Assembly (NCBI GenBank): GCA_964613385.1
Contig: CAZTGZ010000004.1
Coordinates: 62,001 to 126,000, forward strand
Direction of reading: 5' to 3'
Source: CAZTGZ01 sp964613385
GTDB taxonomy: Bacteria > Bacteroidota > Bacteroidia > NS11-12g > UBA9320
DNA: 64,000 nt
The notes under the pieces are model-generated. The model did not search any database. It saw only the letters and a list, made by a program, of their open reading frames with translations, and was not told the DNA's origin. This document shows positions 42,424-51,598 of this stretch, one piece after another. The translations under genes and the position numbers were made by a program. Each line of letters opens with the position of its first letter. The first letter of the stretch is position 1.

Positions 42424-43863
42424 TTATTTCTTTCGTTTTTTATCGTTCGGTGCGCCGACGCGGTGCATGGCACAACGGAATCCAATCATGGCTGTGCTTT
42501 GTTCCTGATCAAGGAAGCGACGTGTTCCTGGAGATAACCAGTATGCCCGGTCATTCCATGAACCCCCTTTGTAAACTCTCGCCTGATTGTTTACCATAGA
42601 TGTCACCCCATATTCATATTGCTGATCACCTTCATTGTAGAATTCCTCATCAATAAATCCTTTGTTGTCGGATTTCTTATAATTACGACGAGCGGCATTC
42701 TCTTCCTCCGTTACAGGAATGTATTGCAATCTGCCTAAAGAATCTTTGGTGTCAACGATACCATCAATATCTAATTTTTTCTTCATGAAAACGTTACCTC
42801 TAAATGAGTTGAAGTCTGTCATGTCTTCATACGAAAGTGGACGATAAACGTCCATAACCCATTCACTTACGTTTCCACTCATGTTGTATAAACCGTGATC
42901 ATTTGGCCAATAGGCATATACTTCACGGGTAATAAAACCTGCATCATTCAAACGTCCGGAAATACCTCCCTGGTCACCTTTACCTCTTTTGAAGTTGGCA
43001 TCAATATAACCGCGATCTTTTTCTTTTCCGTGGTTTCTCACAGTAAGACCAGACCAGCTGTAAATTTTCTTTTCATTGATGTTCTCATAAGTAGAAGAAC
43101 CGACATTTGCCAAAGCAGCAAATTCCCATTCAGCTTCTGTTGGTAGTCTGTAATCAGGTAAGAAAATACCATCTTCCATTCTTACATTGCGGGTAGCTCC
43201 TTTGGTATTAATATCTTTAATCAGGTGCTTGCCTGGAGCAGAACTTTGATACTGGCCATTCAAATAGGCGCCGGTATTAAAGTTTTCTTCATTCATCTGC
43301 GCAATATCCGGTTTCAAAATTCCTTCGCGAATCAGAATCATCTCGTTTACCCTGTCAGTTCTCCATGCAGCGTATGCAGTAGCCTGCAACCAGTTTACAC
43401 CAACAACCGGATAATCTTTATAAGCAGGATGTCTTAGGTAATAATCTACATATGGCTCGTTATAGGCCAATTTATCTCTCCAACACAATGTATCCGGCAA
43501 AGCCTCAATATAGACTTCAGGGAAATCAACAAACACACGACTCAGCCAATGCAAATATTCCAGATAATGCAAATTGCTGATTTCAGTCGCATCCATGTAA
43601 AAAGAAGGTACAGTTACCCGACGCTCGATATTGTTGTGATCGTAAAGTACATCCTGTTCTGAAGAACCCATGGTAAAAGTTCCGCCTTCAACCAAAACTA
43701 AACCAGGACCTGTTTCTTGTCCGGCGTAATCGTATGTTTCAAAACCTCCCCATTTGGCATCGTTATAATTCCATCCGGTTACGGCAGATTTTTCTTTTTT
43801 ACATCCTACCGGAATCAAAAAAGCAAATGATAATGCAACAACAGCAAATTTCCTTTTCTTCAT
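42424..43863 (-). CDS. gldJ: Gliding motility lipoprotein GldJ (SUMF1/EgtB-type domain)
   Basis: A 479-residue lipoprotein. The signal peptide ends at a lipobox IPVGC (Cys21), and the mature protein carries TGWNYNDAKWGGFE and GQETGPGLVLVEGGTFTMG, the latter the start of a SUMF1/FGE-like fold that ends in GFRCAMHRVG. These features match GldJ rather than other FGE-like proteins. GldJ is an outer-membrane lipoprotein needed for gliding motor function and for stability of GldK in Flavobacterium (family knowledge). The gene is downstream of the porP-like gene (86 bases) and ends at a strong terminator. Its presence implies a motor-linked T9SS, although gliding itself is not proven. Confidence 0.9.
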   Translation of the reverse strand: MKKRKFAVVALSFAFLIPVGCKKEKSAVTGWNYNDAKWGGFETYDYAGQETGPGLVLVEGGTFTMGSSEQDVLYDHNNIERRVTVPSFYMDATEISNLHYLEYLHWLSRVFVDFPEVYIEALPDTLCWRDKLAYNEPYVDYYLRHPAYKDYPVVGVNWLQATAYAAWRTDRVNEMILIREGILKPDIAQMNEENFNTGAYLNGQYQSSAPGKHLIKDINTKGATRNVRMEDGIFLPDYRLPTEAEWEFAALANVGSSTYENINEKKIYSWSGLTVRNHGKEKDRGYIDANFKRGKGDQGGISGRLNDAGFITREVYAYWPNDHGLYNMSGNVSEWVMDVYRPLSYEDMTDFNSFRGNVFMKKKLDIDGIVDTKDSLGRLQYIPVTEEENAARRNYKKSDNKGFIDEEFYNEGDQQYEYGVTSMVNNQARVYKGGSWNDRAYWLSPGTRRFLDQEQSTAMIGFRCAMHRVGAPNDKKRKK

Positions 43864-43949
43864 TTTAAAGTCTTTTAATAAGGTCAGGCATTCGATAAAA
43901 CGCCCTAATTTAAACTTTTATTTTGCAATGATAGCGAAAAATAAGTGAA

Positions 43950-44942
43950 TTAAAAATCAGGACAAGTCAACGGTTTGTAACGAAGTGGTCTCTGACGGGC
44001 GCACCACTCAATGGCCGCGCTAACTTCATGTGACCCTCTGGCGGCCGCACGAGCATCTGAAACGGTCAGGTCGTAACTATATCCGAATTTGAATTTGTCT
44101 TTTCTAAATCCAACCAAAACCATCAGCGCATCACTATTTTTAAATTCACCCAAAGTTTGTCTGTACCACAATCCGGTTACCAATGGGCCTCTGTTAACGT
44201 AAAAACCACCGTTGATCTGGGTGAATTTATTCTGTAACATGAACACGATGTTCGGAGAAATGGTTGCTTTGGGTTGCTTGCGCTTGTCTAAAGGAATGAC
44301 TACCCCGGAATGAACCGTATATCTTCTGGGAACAATCGCTTTAGGATCTCCATAAAACGATTGATTAGGTTCAATCAAGTTATGAATTGCCACCCCTCCG
44401 TAAAATCTCTCTGTATAAGCCAACATTCCAGTTCCAAAATTTGCATATGAAACTGTTTGTCCAATGTATGGCTCGCTCGTTGGATTAATAAAACCTTTGG
44501 AAGGGTCAATCTGATCTTCAAATCTCAATCTTTGCCAATCAATACTCCTTTGCCCGAACTGAGCTTCCAGTCCAAAACGCATGGTGAACTTGCGGGTAAC
44601 TCTTAATTGATAACTATACACTCCACTTACAGAAGTTGAAGTAAGTAAACCCTCACCGGCCACGTCTCTCACAGCTAACAATCCAATCCCACCGCCGATT
44701 TTGTCAAAGTGCTGGTCGAATGAAAATGCCGTCGTCACAAATGTTCCCGGCAAACTTGGCCATTGATTTCGATAATTAATCACAGCCCTTCCGCCTCCAT
44801 CACATTGACCGGTTCCAGCCATCGCCGGATTGGTATAAATTGGGGTAGCGTAGAATTGTGTAAATTCAGGATCTTGAGCCTGTGCGTAGCCTGCAGCCAG
44901 CATAGCGCCCATTCCTAATACCATTCTTAATCCTAACTTCAT
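43950..44942 (-). CDS. PorP/SprF family type IX secretion membrane protein
   Basis: A 330-residue outer-membrane barrel of the PorP/SprF family. The signal peptide is LRMVLGMGAMLAAGYAQAQ, followed by DPEFTQFYATPIYTNPAMAG, the conserved family start. SprF and PorP help secrete or attach particular T9SS cargo, such as the adhesin SprB in Flavobacterium. The C-terminal HEVSAAIEWC and terminal PLTCPDF are unusual but conserved-looking. Promoter on the minus strand: ATTG at 45008-45011, 20 bases, TATATTTG at 44980-44987, then a GAGGAAG ribosome site about 10 bases before ATG 44942. Confidence 0.9.
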   Translation of the reverse strand: MKLGLRMVLGMGAMLAAGYAQAQDPEFTQFYATPIYTNPAMAGTGQCDGGGRAVINYRNQWPSLPGTFVTTAFSFDQHFDKIGGGIGLLAVRDVAGEGLLTSTSVSGVYSYQLRVTRKFTMRFGLEAQFGQRSIDWQRLRFEDQIDPSKGFINPTSEPYIGQTVSYANFGTGMLAYTERFYGGVAIHNLIEPNQSFYGDPKAIVPRRYTVHSGVVIPLDKRKQPKATISPNIVFMLQNKFTQINGGFYVNRGPLVTGLWYRQTLGEFKNSDALMVLVGFRKDKFKFGYSYDLTVSDARAAARGSHEVSAAIEWCARQRPLRYKPLTCPDF

Positions 44943-44979
44943 GTTACTCTTCCTCTTTAAGTGATAACGATTTAATTTT

Positions 44980-45011
44980 CAAATATAACGATTGAGTCAA
45001 AATACTCCAAT
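44980..45011 (-). promoter_or_regulatory. Promoter for the porP-gldJ unit
   Basis: Minus-strand ATTG (45008-45011) and TATATTTG (44980-44987) are 20 bases apart, giving a leader of about 33 bases with a GAGGAAG Shine-Dalgarno-like site. Confidence 0.65.
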
Positions 45012-45049
45012 ATTTTATAATCTAAGTTTATTTGACAGTCCATTAACAA

Positions 45050-45057
45050 TAAATTTG
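45050..45057 (+). promoter_or_regulatory. Probable -7 promoter box for porU
   Basis: TAAATTTG at 45050-45057 ends 40 bases before ATG 45098. The -33 side is a partial TTTA match at 20-base spacing. With 44980-45011 it forms a divergent promoter pair. Confidence 0.5.
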
Positions 45058-45097
45058 AAGACATTATTGTTTAAACGTCGAACTTAAGACACCAACT

Positions 45098-48000
45098 ATG
45101 CGCACTTTGTTGCACCGAATCATATTTATTTTAACATTTCTATGCATGTTCCAGGGGGCAACTCAGGCTGATACCCTCAATTGGAACAAGAGTTTTGATT
45201 GGGTTGTGAACGGAGAATCAGGAATGCCGGTCTGTAACGAGTGCTCAGGAGAGCAAGTCGACACCTCAGTTCTGCCCTTATTTGTTTTTCAGTTAGAAGG
45301 TAGTTGGGCGCTACTGGATCAGAAATATCAAACTGAAACTCATCCATTGGCCGCTGTTTCATCTCCTTGGTTTAGGAATACCAACGTAATTGAATTTCAT
45401 CATTCTTTTGAAGCAGGTGCTGTGCGGACTATATTTTATATCCGCCCATACAAGCTGAACATTAATCAGCAATTAGAGCTGATAATGAATTTAAATCTGA
45501 CTTTAGTGTCGGAAAAAGATCCCATCCCCACAAATCAACCATTAAATAAAAAGAAAATAAGCCATTCTGTCTTGGCGAGCGGAACCTGGCATAAGCTGTG
45601 GGTCTCGGGAAATGATTTGTACAAAATCGATTTTGATTTGGCTTCGAAGATGGGATTGACAGGAAACACACCCCTGAGTAAAGTAGGTGTATTTGCAAAC
45701 GGAGGTGCCCTTCTTCCCGAACCTATCTCTGAATCAAGACCTGAAGACTTACTTCAATTGGCAGTTTACGTGAAAGATTTTAACCTAAATGACCGATGGG
45801 ACAATGGTGATTACATGATATTTTATGCCCGGGGCACTCATAATTGGGTTTACAACGAAAGTATTGGTGATTATGAATTTATTTATCACCCGTATAGTGA
45901 TGTTACGGCCTGTTATGTTACGGTTCTTGAGAATAATGGTAAAAGAATTCAGCAACTGGCACATCGAAATGATCAAAGTGCCTTAATTGAAATAGATCGT
46001 TACGACTATTTACTTCATCGGGAATTCAGTGACGAAAATGTGCTGAAATCAGGTAGAGACTGGTACCGCGAATTGTTTAGAAGTACCAATGAAATCCATT
46101 TTACAGAAGATTTACCCAATCCGGATCTAAGTCTTCCGGTTCAATTTCGAAGCAGAATGGCGGCGAGAAGCACCGGTAGTTCTTTTCTGTCGATCAAGAT
46201 AAACGGACAGGATGCGCTTGGAAAGAGTTTTTACCAAATTTCCGGCGAATATGATAAAGATTACATGACTGCTCCTGCCATAGAAAAGGCATCCCTGAAC
46301 CTGAATACACCCAATATTGACATACATTTCAATTATCAAAAACCGAATCAAAGCTCATATGTATATTTAGATTGGTATGAAATCAGGTCTGTTTCTTTGC
46401 TGAAATGGGAGGGGAGTACACGATTTTTTGGCAAATCGGGTACTGGATTAATGGGAAATATCCGATACAAAATAGATGCCCAACCTCCAATGATATGGGA
46501 TATTACGGATATTTCTGAACCTAAATGGCACGAAAGCGCAGCATACCAGAGTGGATTTGCCTTTACGGCAGATGCAGGAGGCAAGGTGAGATCCTATGTT
46601 ATGTTTAATCCGGATTTGGTGATTGCCAAACCTGGTTATATCGGGCAAATTGCCAACCAAGATCTGCACGGATTAAAAGATATTGAATACCTGATTGTTT
46701 CCCATCCTTCCCTGTTGGATCAGGCCGCCAGGTTGGCAGAATTTCATCAGAACAAGGAAGGCTTCACCTATAAAATTGTAACTCCCGAAGAAATCTACAA
46801 TGAGTTTTCATCGGGAACCCCCGATATCACGGCAATCCGCGACTTTGTGGCCTATCTCTATGCTCAGAATAACACTGCATCCAGGAAATTGAAATACCTG
46901 TTGTTAATGGGCGATGCCAGTTTTGATTACCGGGACAAAACGAATGGTAATACCAACTTAATTCCGACATATCAGAGTGTGAACAGTTTTCAGCCGGCAT
47001 ATAGTTATTGTTCCGATGATTATTATGCCATTTTGGACCCAACCGAAGGGAATTGGGGCATTAAACTCGCGAAAGAAGGTCTTGATATTGGCATAGGGCG
47101 TATACCCGCGACCAATGACAATGAAGCCCGCATTATGGTCGACAAAATAGTTCGGTATCACGATTCCAGATCTTTGGGCGATTGGAGAAATCAAATTACC
47201 TTTTTAGGGGATGATGAAGACCAGAACACACATTTTGAAGATGTGGAATCGGTGACGAATTATATCTATAATCAGGCTCCGGTTTACAATATCAATAAAA
47301 TCTACCTGGATGCATTTAAACAAGAGGTATTTGGAAGCGGACAGAAATATCCGGGAGTTAACGAGGCGATCAATCAATCGTTTGATCGCGGTCATTTGAT
47401 CTTTAATTTTCTGGGTCATGGAGGGCAATCCGGAATGACGCATGAAAGAGTAGTAACCAGACCTCAGATTTTGAATTGGCAAAATACCTGGAAATTACCA
47501 TTGGTTGTGACAGCAACGTGTGAATTGAGCCGATTTGATGATCCGGCACAGGCATCACCCGGGGAATTGGCACTTTTTAATGAGTATGGTGGCGGTATTG
47601 CGATGATTACAACATCAAGGCTGGTGTTTATAGGTTTGAATAAGGATTTGAACGTGGCCATTTTTAATCGGAATATCTTCGAAAAAATAGAAGGAAGATG
47701 GCCTACTTTGGGTGAAGTATATTCGTTATCCAAGAATAATTCTGCGAGGGCGGAAAATCAGAGAAATTTTATATTGATGGGCGACCCGGCCATGACCTTA
47801 GCCTATCCTGAATACGCTGCTAAAATTACCGAGGTAAATCAGCAACCTATTGAAATTGTGGAAGATACCTTACAAGCCCTGGCTTCTGTCTCCATTTCAG
47901 GCGAAGTGACTGACCTGAGCGGAAACAGACTTTCGAACTTCGAAGGGACTGCGTATCCGACAGTTTATGATAAATTCTTGAATTACACCACCTTAGGTAA

Positions 48001-48880
48001 TGATGTGGCCAGTCAGGCTGCGGATTATTCACTGCAAAACAGTGTATTGTACCGGGGTAAAGTAAGCGTGAAAGAAGGTAAATTTAGCTTCAGTTTTGTT
48101 GTTCCCAAGGATATTGCCTATCAATATGGCAAGGGGAAGCTGTCCTTGTATGCGGAAAATGGAAAGCAGGATGCATCGGGTTATTACAGTGAGTTTTATG
48201 TAGGTGGATCGAGCGATCAAATTGTGCCTGATTCCAGCGGACCTTCTGTTGAACTTTATATGGATGATGTCAGTTTTCGATTTGGAGATATGGTAAGTCC
48301 GGCACCCCTGTTATTGGCACATGTATTTGATTTTAATGGAGTGAATACGGTTGGGAATGGCATTGGCAGAGACATAACGGCTATATTGGATAAAGGTACA
48401 GAAAATGAAAAACTGTATATTCTGAATGAGTATTACCAAAGTGAATTAGACAGTTATCAGAAAGGAGAAATTCGATTTCCATTTGAGCAGTTATCCGAGG
48501 GCAAACACAGTGTTCATTTGAAAATCTGGGATGTTTATAACAACTCCACCGGAGCTTATACGGAATTCGTGGTTGGAAATGCTGTGGAAGCGGAGATCCT
48601 ACAACTACAGGGTTTCCCGAATCCATCGGACGGGAATTTTGAGATATTTATCAATCACAATCTTGCCGGAGAGCCGGTACAATTAAATTTATACATTTCA
48701 GATTTAAGCGGAAAAATTTTGTACGAAACCCGGAATCACTATGATGCGGCAGATGCACGTATATATGTGAAACCCGAATTTAGATTGGCTCTTAATGCGG
48801 GAATGTATTTTATAAGAGCAGAATTAGTAGGGAATGAAGGACAAGTTGCTCAAAAAGTGTCTAAAATAATTGTACGGTAA
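45098..48880 (+). CDS. porU: Type IX secretion system sortase PorU
   Basis: A 1260-residue surface protease of the gingipain C25 family that removes C-terminal sorting domains and attaches cargo to lipopolysaccharide. The signal peptide is followed by a long N-terminal region; the catalytic pair is His774 in NFLGHGGQSG and Cys808 in TATCELSRFDDP. The GDPAMTLAYP motif closes the protease domain. The C-terminus is itself a sorting domain (GFPNPSDGNFEIF, ending in QKVSKIIVR). The next gene, porV, begins 19 bases later. PorU and PorV form part of the attachment complex. Confidence 0.95.
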   Translation: MRTLLHRIIFILTFLCMFQGATQADTLNWNKSFDWVVNGESGMPVCNECSGEQVDTSVLPLFVFQLEGSWALLDQKYQTETHPLAAVSSPWFRNTNVIEFHHSFEAGAVRTIFYIRPYKLNINQQLELIMNLNLTLVSEKDPIPTNQPLNKKKISHSVLASGTWHKLWVSGNDLYKIDFDLASKMGLTGNTPLSKVGVFANGGALLPEPISESRPEDLLQLAVYVKDFNLNDRWDNGDYMIFYARGTHNWVYNESIGDYEFIYHPYSDVTACYVTVLENNGKRIQQLAHRNDQSALIEIDRYDYLLHREFSDENVLKSGRDWYRELFRSTNEIHFTEDLPNPDLSLPVQFRSRMAARSTGSSFLSIKINGQDALGKSFYQISGEYDKDYMTAPAIEKASLNLNTPNIDIHFNYQKPNQSSYVYLDWYEIRSVSLLKWEGSTRFFGKSGTGLMGNIRYKIDAQPPMIWDITDISEPKWHESAAYQSGFAFTADAGGKVRSYVMFNPDLVIAKPGYIGQIANQDLHGLKDIEYLIVSHPSLLDQAARLAEFHQNKEGFTYKIVTPEEIYNEFSSGTPDITAIRDFVAYLYAQNNTASRKLKYLLLMGDASFDYRDKTNGNTNLIPTYQSVNSFQPAYSYCSDDYYAILDPTEGNWGIKLAKEGLDIGIGRIPATNDNEARIMVDKIVRYHDSRSLGDWRNQITFLGDDEDQNTHFEDVESVTNYIYNQAPVYNINKIYLDAFKQEVFGSGQKYPGVNEAINQSFDRGHLIFNFLGHGGQSGMTHERVVTRPQILNWQNTWKLPLVVTATCELSRFDDPAQASPGELALFNEYGGGIAMITTSRLVFIGLNKDLNVAIFNRNIFEKIEGRWPTLGEVYSLSKNNSARAENQRNFILMGDPAMTLAYPEYAAKITEVNQQPIEIVEDTLQALASVSISGEVTDLSGNRLSNFEGTAYPTVYDKFLNYTTLGNDVASQAADYSLQNSVLYRGKVSVKEGKFSFSFVVPKDIAYQYGKGKLSLYAENGKQDASGYYSEFYVGGSSDQIVPDSSGPSVELYMDDVSFRFGDMVSPAPLLLAHVFDFNGVNTVGNGIGRDITAILDKGTENEKLYILNEYYQSELDSYQKGEIRFPFEQLSEGKHSVHLKIWDVYNNSTGAYTEFVVGNAVEAEILQLQGFPNPSDGNFEIFINHNLAGEPVQLNLYISDLSGKILYETRNHYDAADARIYVKPEFRLALNAGMYFIRAELVGNEGQVAQKVSKIIVR

Positions 48881-48899
48881 AAGGTTGCAGTTACAAAAA

Positions 48900-50177
48900 A
48901 TGTATAATTTTGCTTCGAACCATAAAAACATATCCTTGAAAACCTTGAAAGTATCTTCCATAGTTTGTCTTACGATGACCTTGTTTGCGCAAGAAGTTGT
49001 TGCTCAGAATTCAACTGAAAATTTACTCGGACAGAGAAATGTGATTACCACCGCGGTTCCATTTTTAACAATTACCCCGGATGCCCGTTCGGCAGGAATG
49101 GGAGATGCGGGCGCAGCTTCTGATCCGGATGCCAATGCCATACACTGGAATCCTGGCAAAATGCCTTTCATTGAGAAACAGGCCGGTATTAGTTTGTCTG
49201 CCGCTCCGTGGTTACGCCAATTGGTTCCGGATGTTTGGTTCTATTACTTAAGCGGATACACCCGATTCGGCACAGACGGAAGAAGTGCATTAGGGGCTTC
49301 ATTGAGATATTTTACCCTTGGTGAAATACAATTTACCGATGAAAAAGGTGATCCAATGGGCAGCGACCAACCGCAAGAATTTGCCTTTGATGTATCGTAT
49401 GCGCAAAAATTGTCTGAGAAATTTGGGGTGGGGGTGTCCATGAGATTTGTGAATTCGAGATTGGTATCCAGAGGTGTTTACAATGGTGTTGAAATTAAAC
49501 CCGGATTGGCAGGTGCAGGTGATATAGGAGCCTATTACACCGACAAGACTAAAATGAATGGAAAGGAAGTGAATTATGCCTTTGGTGCAAGCATCAGCAA
49601 TATGGGTTCAAAAATTACCTATACAACCGATGCAAACAGAGATTTTATCCCGGCGAATTTTCGTTTGGGTACCCAATGGAAGTTTGATTTAGATGATTAC
49701 AATCAATTGTCAGTTCTGCTTGATTTTAATAAATTATTGGTTCCTACTCCGCAATATGTTTATCTGCAAACATTTGATGGTTCAGGGGATTCTTTAGACG
49801 ATAGCGGGAACAGAATCATTACCGGCAGAAAAATCGACGACAGTCCGGTAATCAGCGGAATGTTTAGTTCATTTGGAGATGCCCCGGGAGGATTCAGAGA
49901 AGAGTTGAAGGAATTTACTACATCTATTGGATTGGAATATTGGTATGATAAACAATTTGCAGTTCGTGCCGGATATTTTCATGAGGCTGATACAAAAGGA
50001 GGCAGGAAATATCTGACTTTCGGTGTTGGACTTAAATATAATGTATTCGGTATCGATGCAGCCTATTTGCAGCCATTTGCACAAAGACATCCATTGCAAA
50101 ATACCATTCGCTTCAGCTTGTTGTTTGATATTGATGCCTTTAAAAAACAGGCTGACAGCAAACCTGCAAAACCTTAA
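48900..50177 (+). CDS. porV: Type IX secretion system outer-membrane protein PorV (LptO)
   Basis: A 425-residue barrel of the PorV family. After the signal region (KVSSIVCLTMTLFAQEVVAQ, cleaved after AQ) comes PFLTITPDARSAGMGDAG and DPDANAIHWNPGKM, the diagnostic PorV start. PorV carries cargo from the Sov translocon to PorU (family knowledge). Start ATG 48900 is chosen; the N-terminal tail before the signal peptide is long, so TTG codons at about 48933 and 48945 are also possible. It is 19 bases after porU and ends at a strong terminator (50201-50225). Confidence 0.93.
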   Translation: MYNFASNHKNISLKTLKVSSIVCLTMTLFAQEVVAQNSTENLLGQRNVITTAVPFLTITPDARSAGMGDAGAASDPDANAIHWNPGKMPFIEKQAGISLSAAPWLRQLVPDVWFYYLSGYTRFGTDGRSALGASLRYFTLGEIQFTDEKGDPMGSDQPQEFAFDVSYAQKLSEKFGVGVSMRFVNSRLVSRGVYNGVEIKPGLAGAGDIGAYYTDKTKMNGKEVNYAFGASISNMGSKITYTTDANRDFIPANFRLGTQWKFDLDDYNQLSVLLDFNKLLVPTPQYVYLQTFDGSGDSLDDSGNRIITGRKIDDSPVISGMFSSFGDAPGGFREELKEFTTSIGLEYWYDKQFAVRAGYFHEADTKGGRKYLTFGVGLKYNVFGIDAAYLQPFAQRHPLQNTIRFSLLFDIDAFKKQADSKPAKP

Positions 50178-50200
50178 TCTAAGAAATATTAAAGAAATGG

Positions 50201-50225
50201 GCCCGGTGATTCCGGGCTTTTTTTT
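50201..50225 (+). terminator. Intrinsic terminator after porV
   Basis: Stem GCCCGG, loop TGATT, CCGGGC, followed by eight T (50218-50225). It separates porV from the regulator gene that follows. Confidence 0.92.
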
Positions 50226-50254
50226 GCTATTTACTAAAATATATTTCAGAATAT

Positions 50255-50285
50255 TTTGAAAATACAAAAAGTGTCATTATCTTTG
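50255..50285 (+). promoter_or_regulatory. Consensus promoter of the GbsR operon
   Basis: TTTG at 50255-50258 and TATCTTTG at 50278-50285 with exactly 19 bases between. The ATG at 50290 begins 4 bases later, so the message is likely leaderless. Confidence 0.82.
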
Positions 50286-50289
50286 AATC

Positions 50290-50793
50290 ATGAAATTGAC
50301 CGAAGCACAGCAGAAGTTTATTCATATTTGGGGGTCTCTCGGGACAAGTTGGGGAATTAACAAAACGATGGCCCAAATACACGCTTTACTTTTGGCAAGT
50401 CAGGAACCTCTGAGCACCGAGCAAATCATGGATGTTTTGAATATTTCCAGAGGAAATGCGAACATGAATGTGCGAACCTTGGCAGACTGGGGATTGGTGA
50501 TGAAGGAAATCGTGAGTGGAGATCGAAAGGATTACTATGCTGCAAAAAAGGATATCCAAACCATAGCCAGACAGATCGTAAAACAACGCAGAAAAAAGGA
50601 GTTGGAACCAATGTTGGGAGCTATCAGAGATGTGCGTTTGTCGCTGGATAAATCAAACGAAAAAAATCCGGAATCATTTGCCAAACAGGTTTCTGAAATT
50701 GAAGATTTCGCGATAAAGATTGACCAACTTCTCGAGAAATTTGAACGCAGCGATGAAAGTTGGTTTTTTAAGATTTTAATGAAAGTGATTTGA
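50290..50793 (+). CDS. GbsR/MarR family transcriptional regulator
   Basis: A 167-residue winged-helix regulator. The N-terminal WGSLGTSWGINKTMAQIHALL and the recognition helix region EQIMDVLNISRGNANMNVRTL (residues about 41-61) match the GbsR group, with the wing GDRKDYY after it. The C-terminal half is a helical dimerisation region. Related regulators in Firmicutes sense choline or respond to envelope and compatible-solute signals. It is the first gene of an operon with three small membrane proteins, so it probably controls them and its own promoter. Translation begins directly after a perfect promoter. Confidence 0.9.
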   Translation: MKLTEAQQKFIHIWGSLGTSWGINKTMAQIHALLLASQEPLSTEQIMDVLNISRGNANMNVRTLADWGLVMKEIVSGDRKDYYAAKKDIQTIARQIVKQRRKKELEPMLGAIRDVRLSLDKSNEKNPESFAKQVSEIEDFAIKIDQLLEKFERSDESWFFKILMKVI

Positions 50794-50840
50794 TTTTTTT
50801 TAATACAATGTTTCAAAAATAATTGAAAATACTGAATGAT

Positions 50841-51221
50841 ATGATTACATCTGAAAGCTATCCGGTTTTATATTTATGTTGCAATGCTCCGGTAATCATT
50901 TGGCTGGGCCTTCATTTTTATAAGCATGGAGTGATGCTGACCGATATGTGGTTTCCGCTTCAGAAAACAGTATATCGCTCAGTAAACAAGTTATTGTTGA
51001 TGGGATATTATCTGCTGAATTTGGGATATATTATTTTAACGCTATTCAGAAATCCCATTCAGCCCGGAGATGATTGGCTGGGGAAATTAGCCATTGAAAC
51101 AGGGCTTATTTATATGGTATTAGCCTCCATTCATTTTATAAATATTGGAGTACTTTTTTATCTGAATCAAAAAAATCTGAGAGTTAATTCATTGTCTAAC
51201 CTAAATAAATTTCAATCATGA
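50841..51221 (+). CDS. Small membrane protein A of unknown function (3 helices)
   Basis: A 126-residue integral membrane protein with three hydrophobic helices (VLYLCCNAPVIIWLGL; LLLMGYYLLNLGYIILTL; LIYMVLASIHFINIGVLFYL). No known family is recognised. A core NKLLLMGYYLL is mirrored in the next gene (KNMLRTGFLLL), so the two are diverged paralogues. ATG 50841 is chosen over TTG 50823. It is 47 bases after the GbsR gene, and its stop overlaps the next start (ATGA). Function unknown. Confidence 0.75.
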   Translation: MITSESYPVLYLCCNAPVIIWLGLHFYKHGVMLTDMWFPLQKTVYRSVNKLLLMGYYLLNLGYIILTLFRNPIQPGDDWLGKLAIETGLIYMVLASIHFINIGVLFYLNQKNLRVNSLSNLNKFQS

Positions 51222-51598
51222 AAGATTTCATTGTTCAAACGTATTTGTACTATTTACCATTAGCTGTTTTGATAACGCTGACGGTGGTTTTCATTTTTTT
51301 TCGAAATGCGCGTCCTATGATACTGGAGATGTATCCGGACAGACCTGCTTTGGCTGAGGGTATTAAGAATATGCTGAGAACAGGTTTTTTACTGCTTAGC
51401 ATGGGGTATGCTTTTTTTATCATGAAAATCAGTTGGTATAAAGAAAACTTATATGATCAAAGGGATATGATCGAACAACTCAGTTATAAAGTTGGTACAT
51501 TGTCTGTGTTTTTGGGCGTATTGGTTTTCGGGATGCTTTATCTTCTGTTCAGGGGAAAAAGAGCAATTTCTAAGAACCGCCAATTTCAAACGTCATGA
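51218..51598 (+). CDS. Small membrane protein B of unknown function (3 helices)
   Basis: A 126-residue membrane protein with helices at LPLAVLITLTVVFIFF, MLRTGFLLLSMGYAFFIM and LSVFLGVLVFGMLYLLF. The middle helix pattern G-F/Y-LL-x2-GY is shared with protein A. It starts in the stop of protein A (ATGA) and its own stop overlaps protein C. Such strict overlap suggests the three are made in fixed amounts and may form one complex. No catalytic motif is visible. Confidence 0.75.
   Translation: MKDFIVQTYLYYLPLAVLITLTVVFIFFRNARPMILEMYPDRPALAEGIKNMLRTGFLLLSMGYAFFIMKISWYKENLYDQRDMIEQLSYKVGTLSVFLGVLVFGMLYLLFRGKRAISKNRQFQTS

Noticed and set aside
48905..48912. TAATTTTG as a separate porV promoter
   Set aside because: It lies after the chosen ATG and porV is 19 bases after porU, so co-transcription is simpler. 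It stays possible if a downstream TTG is the real start.
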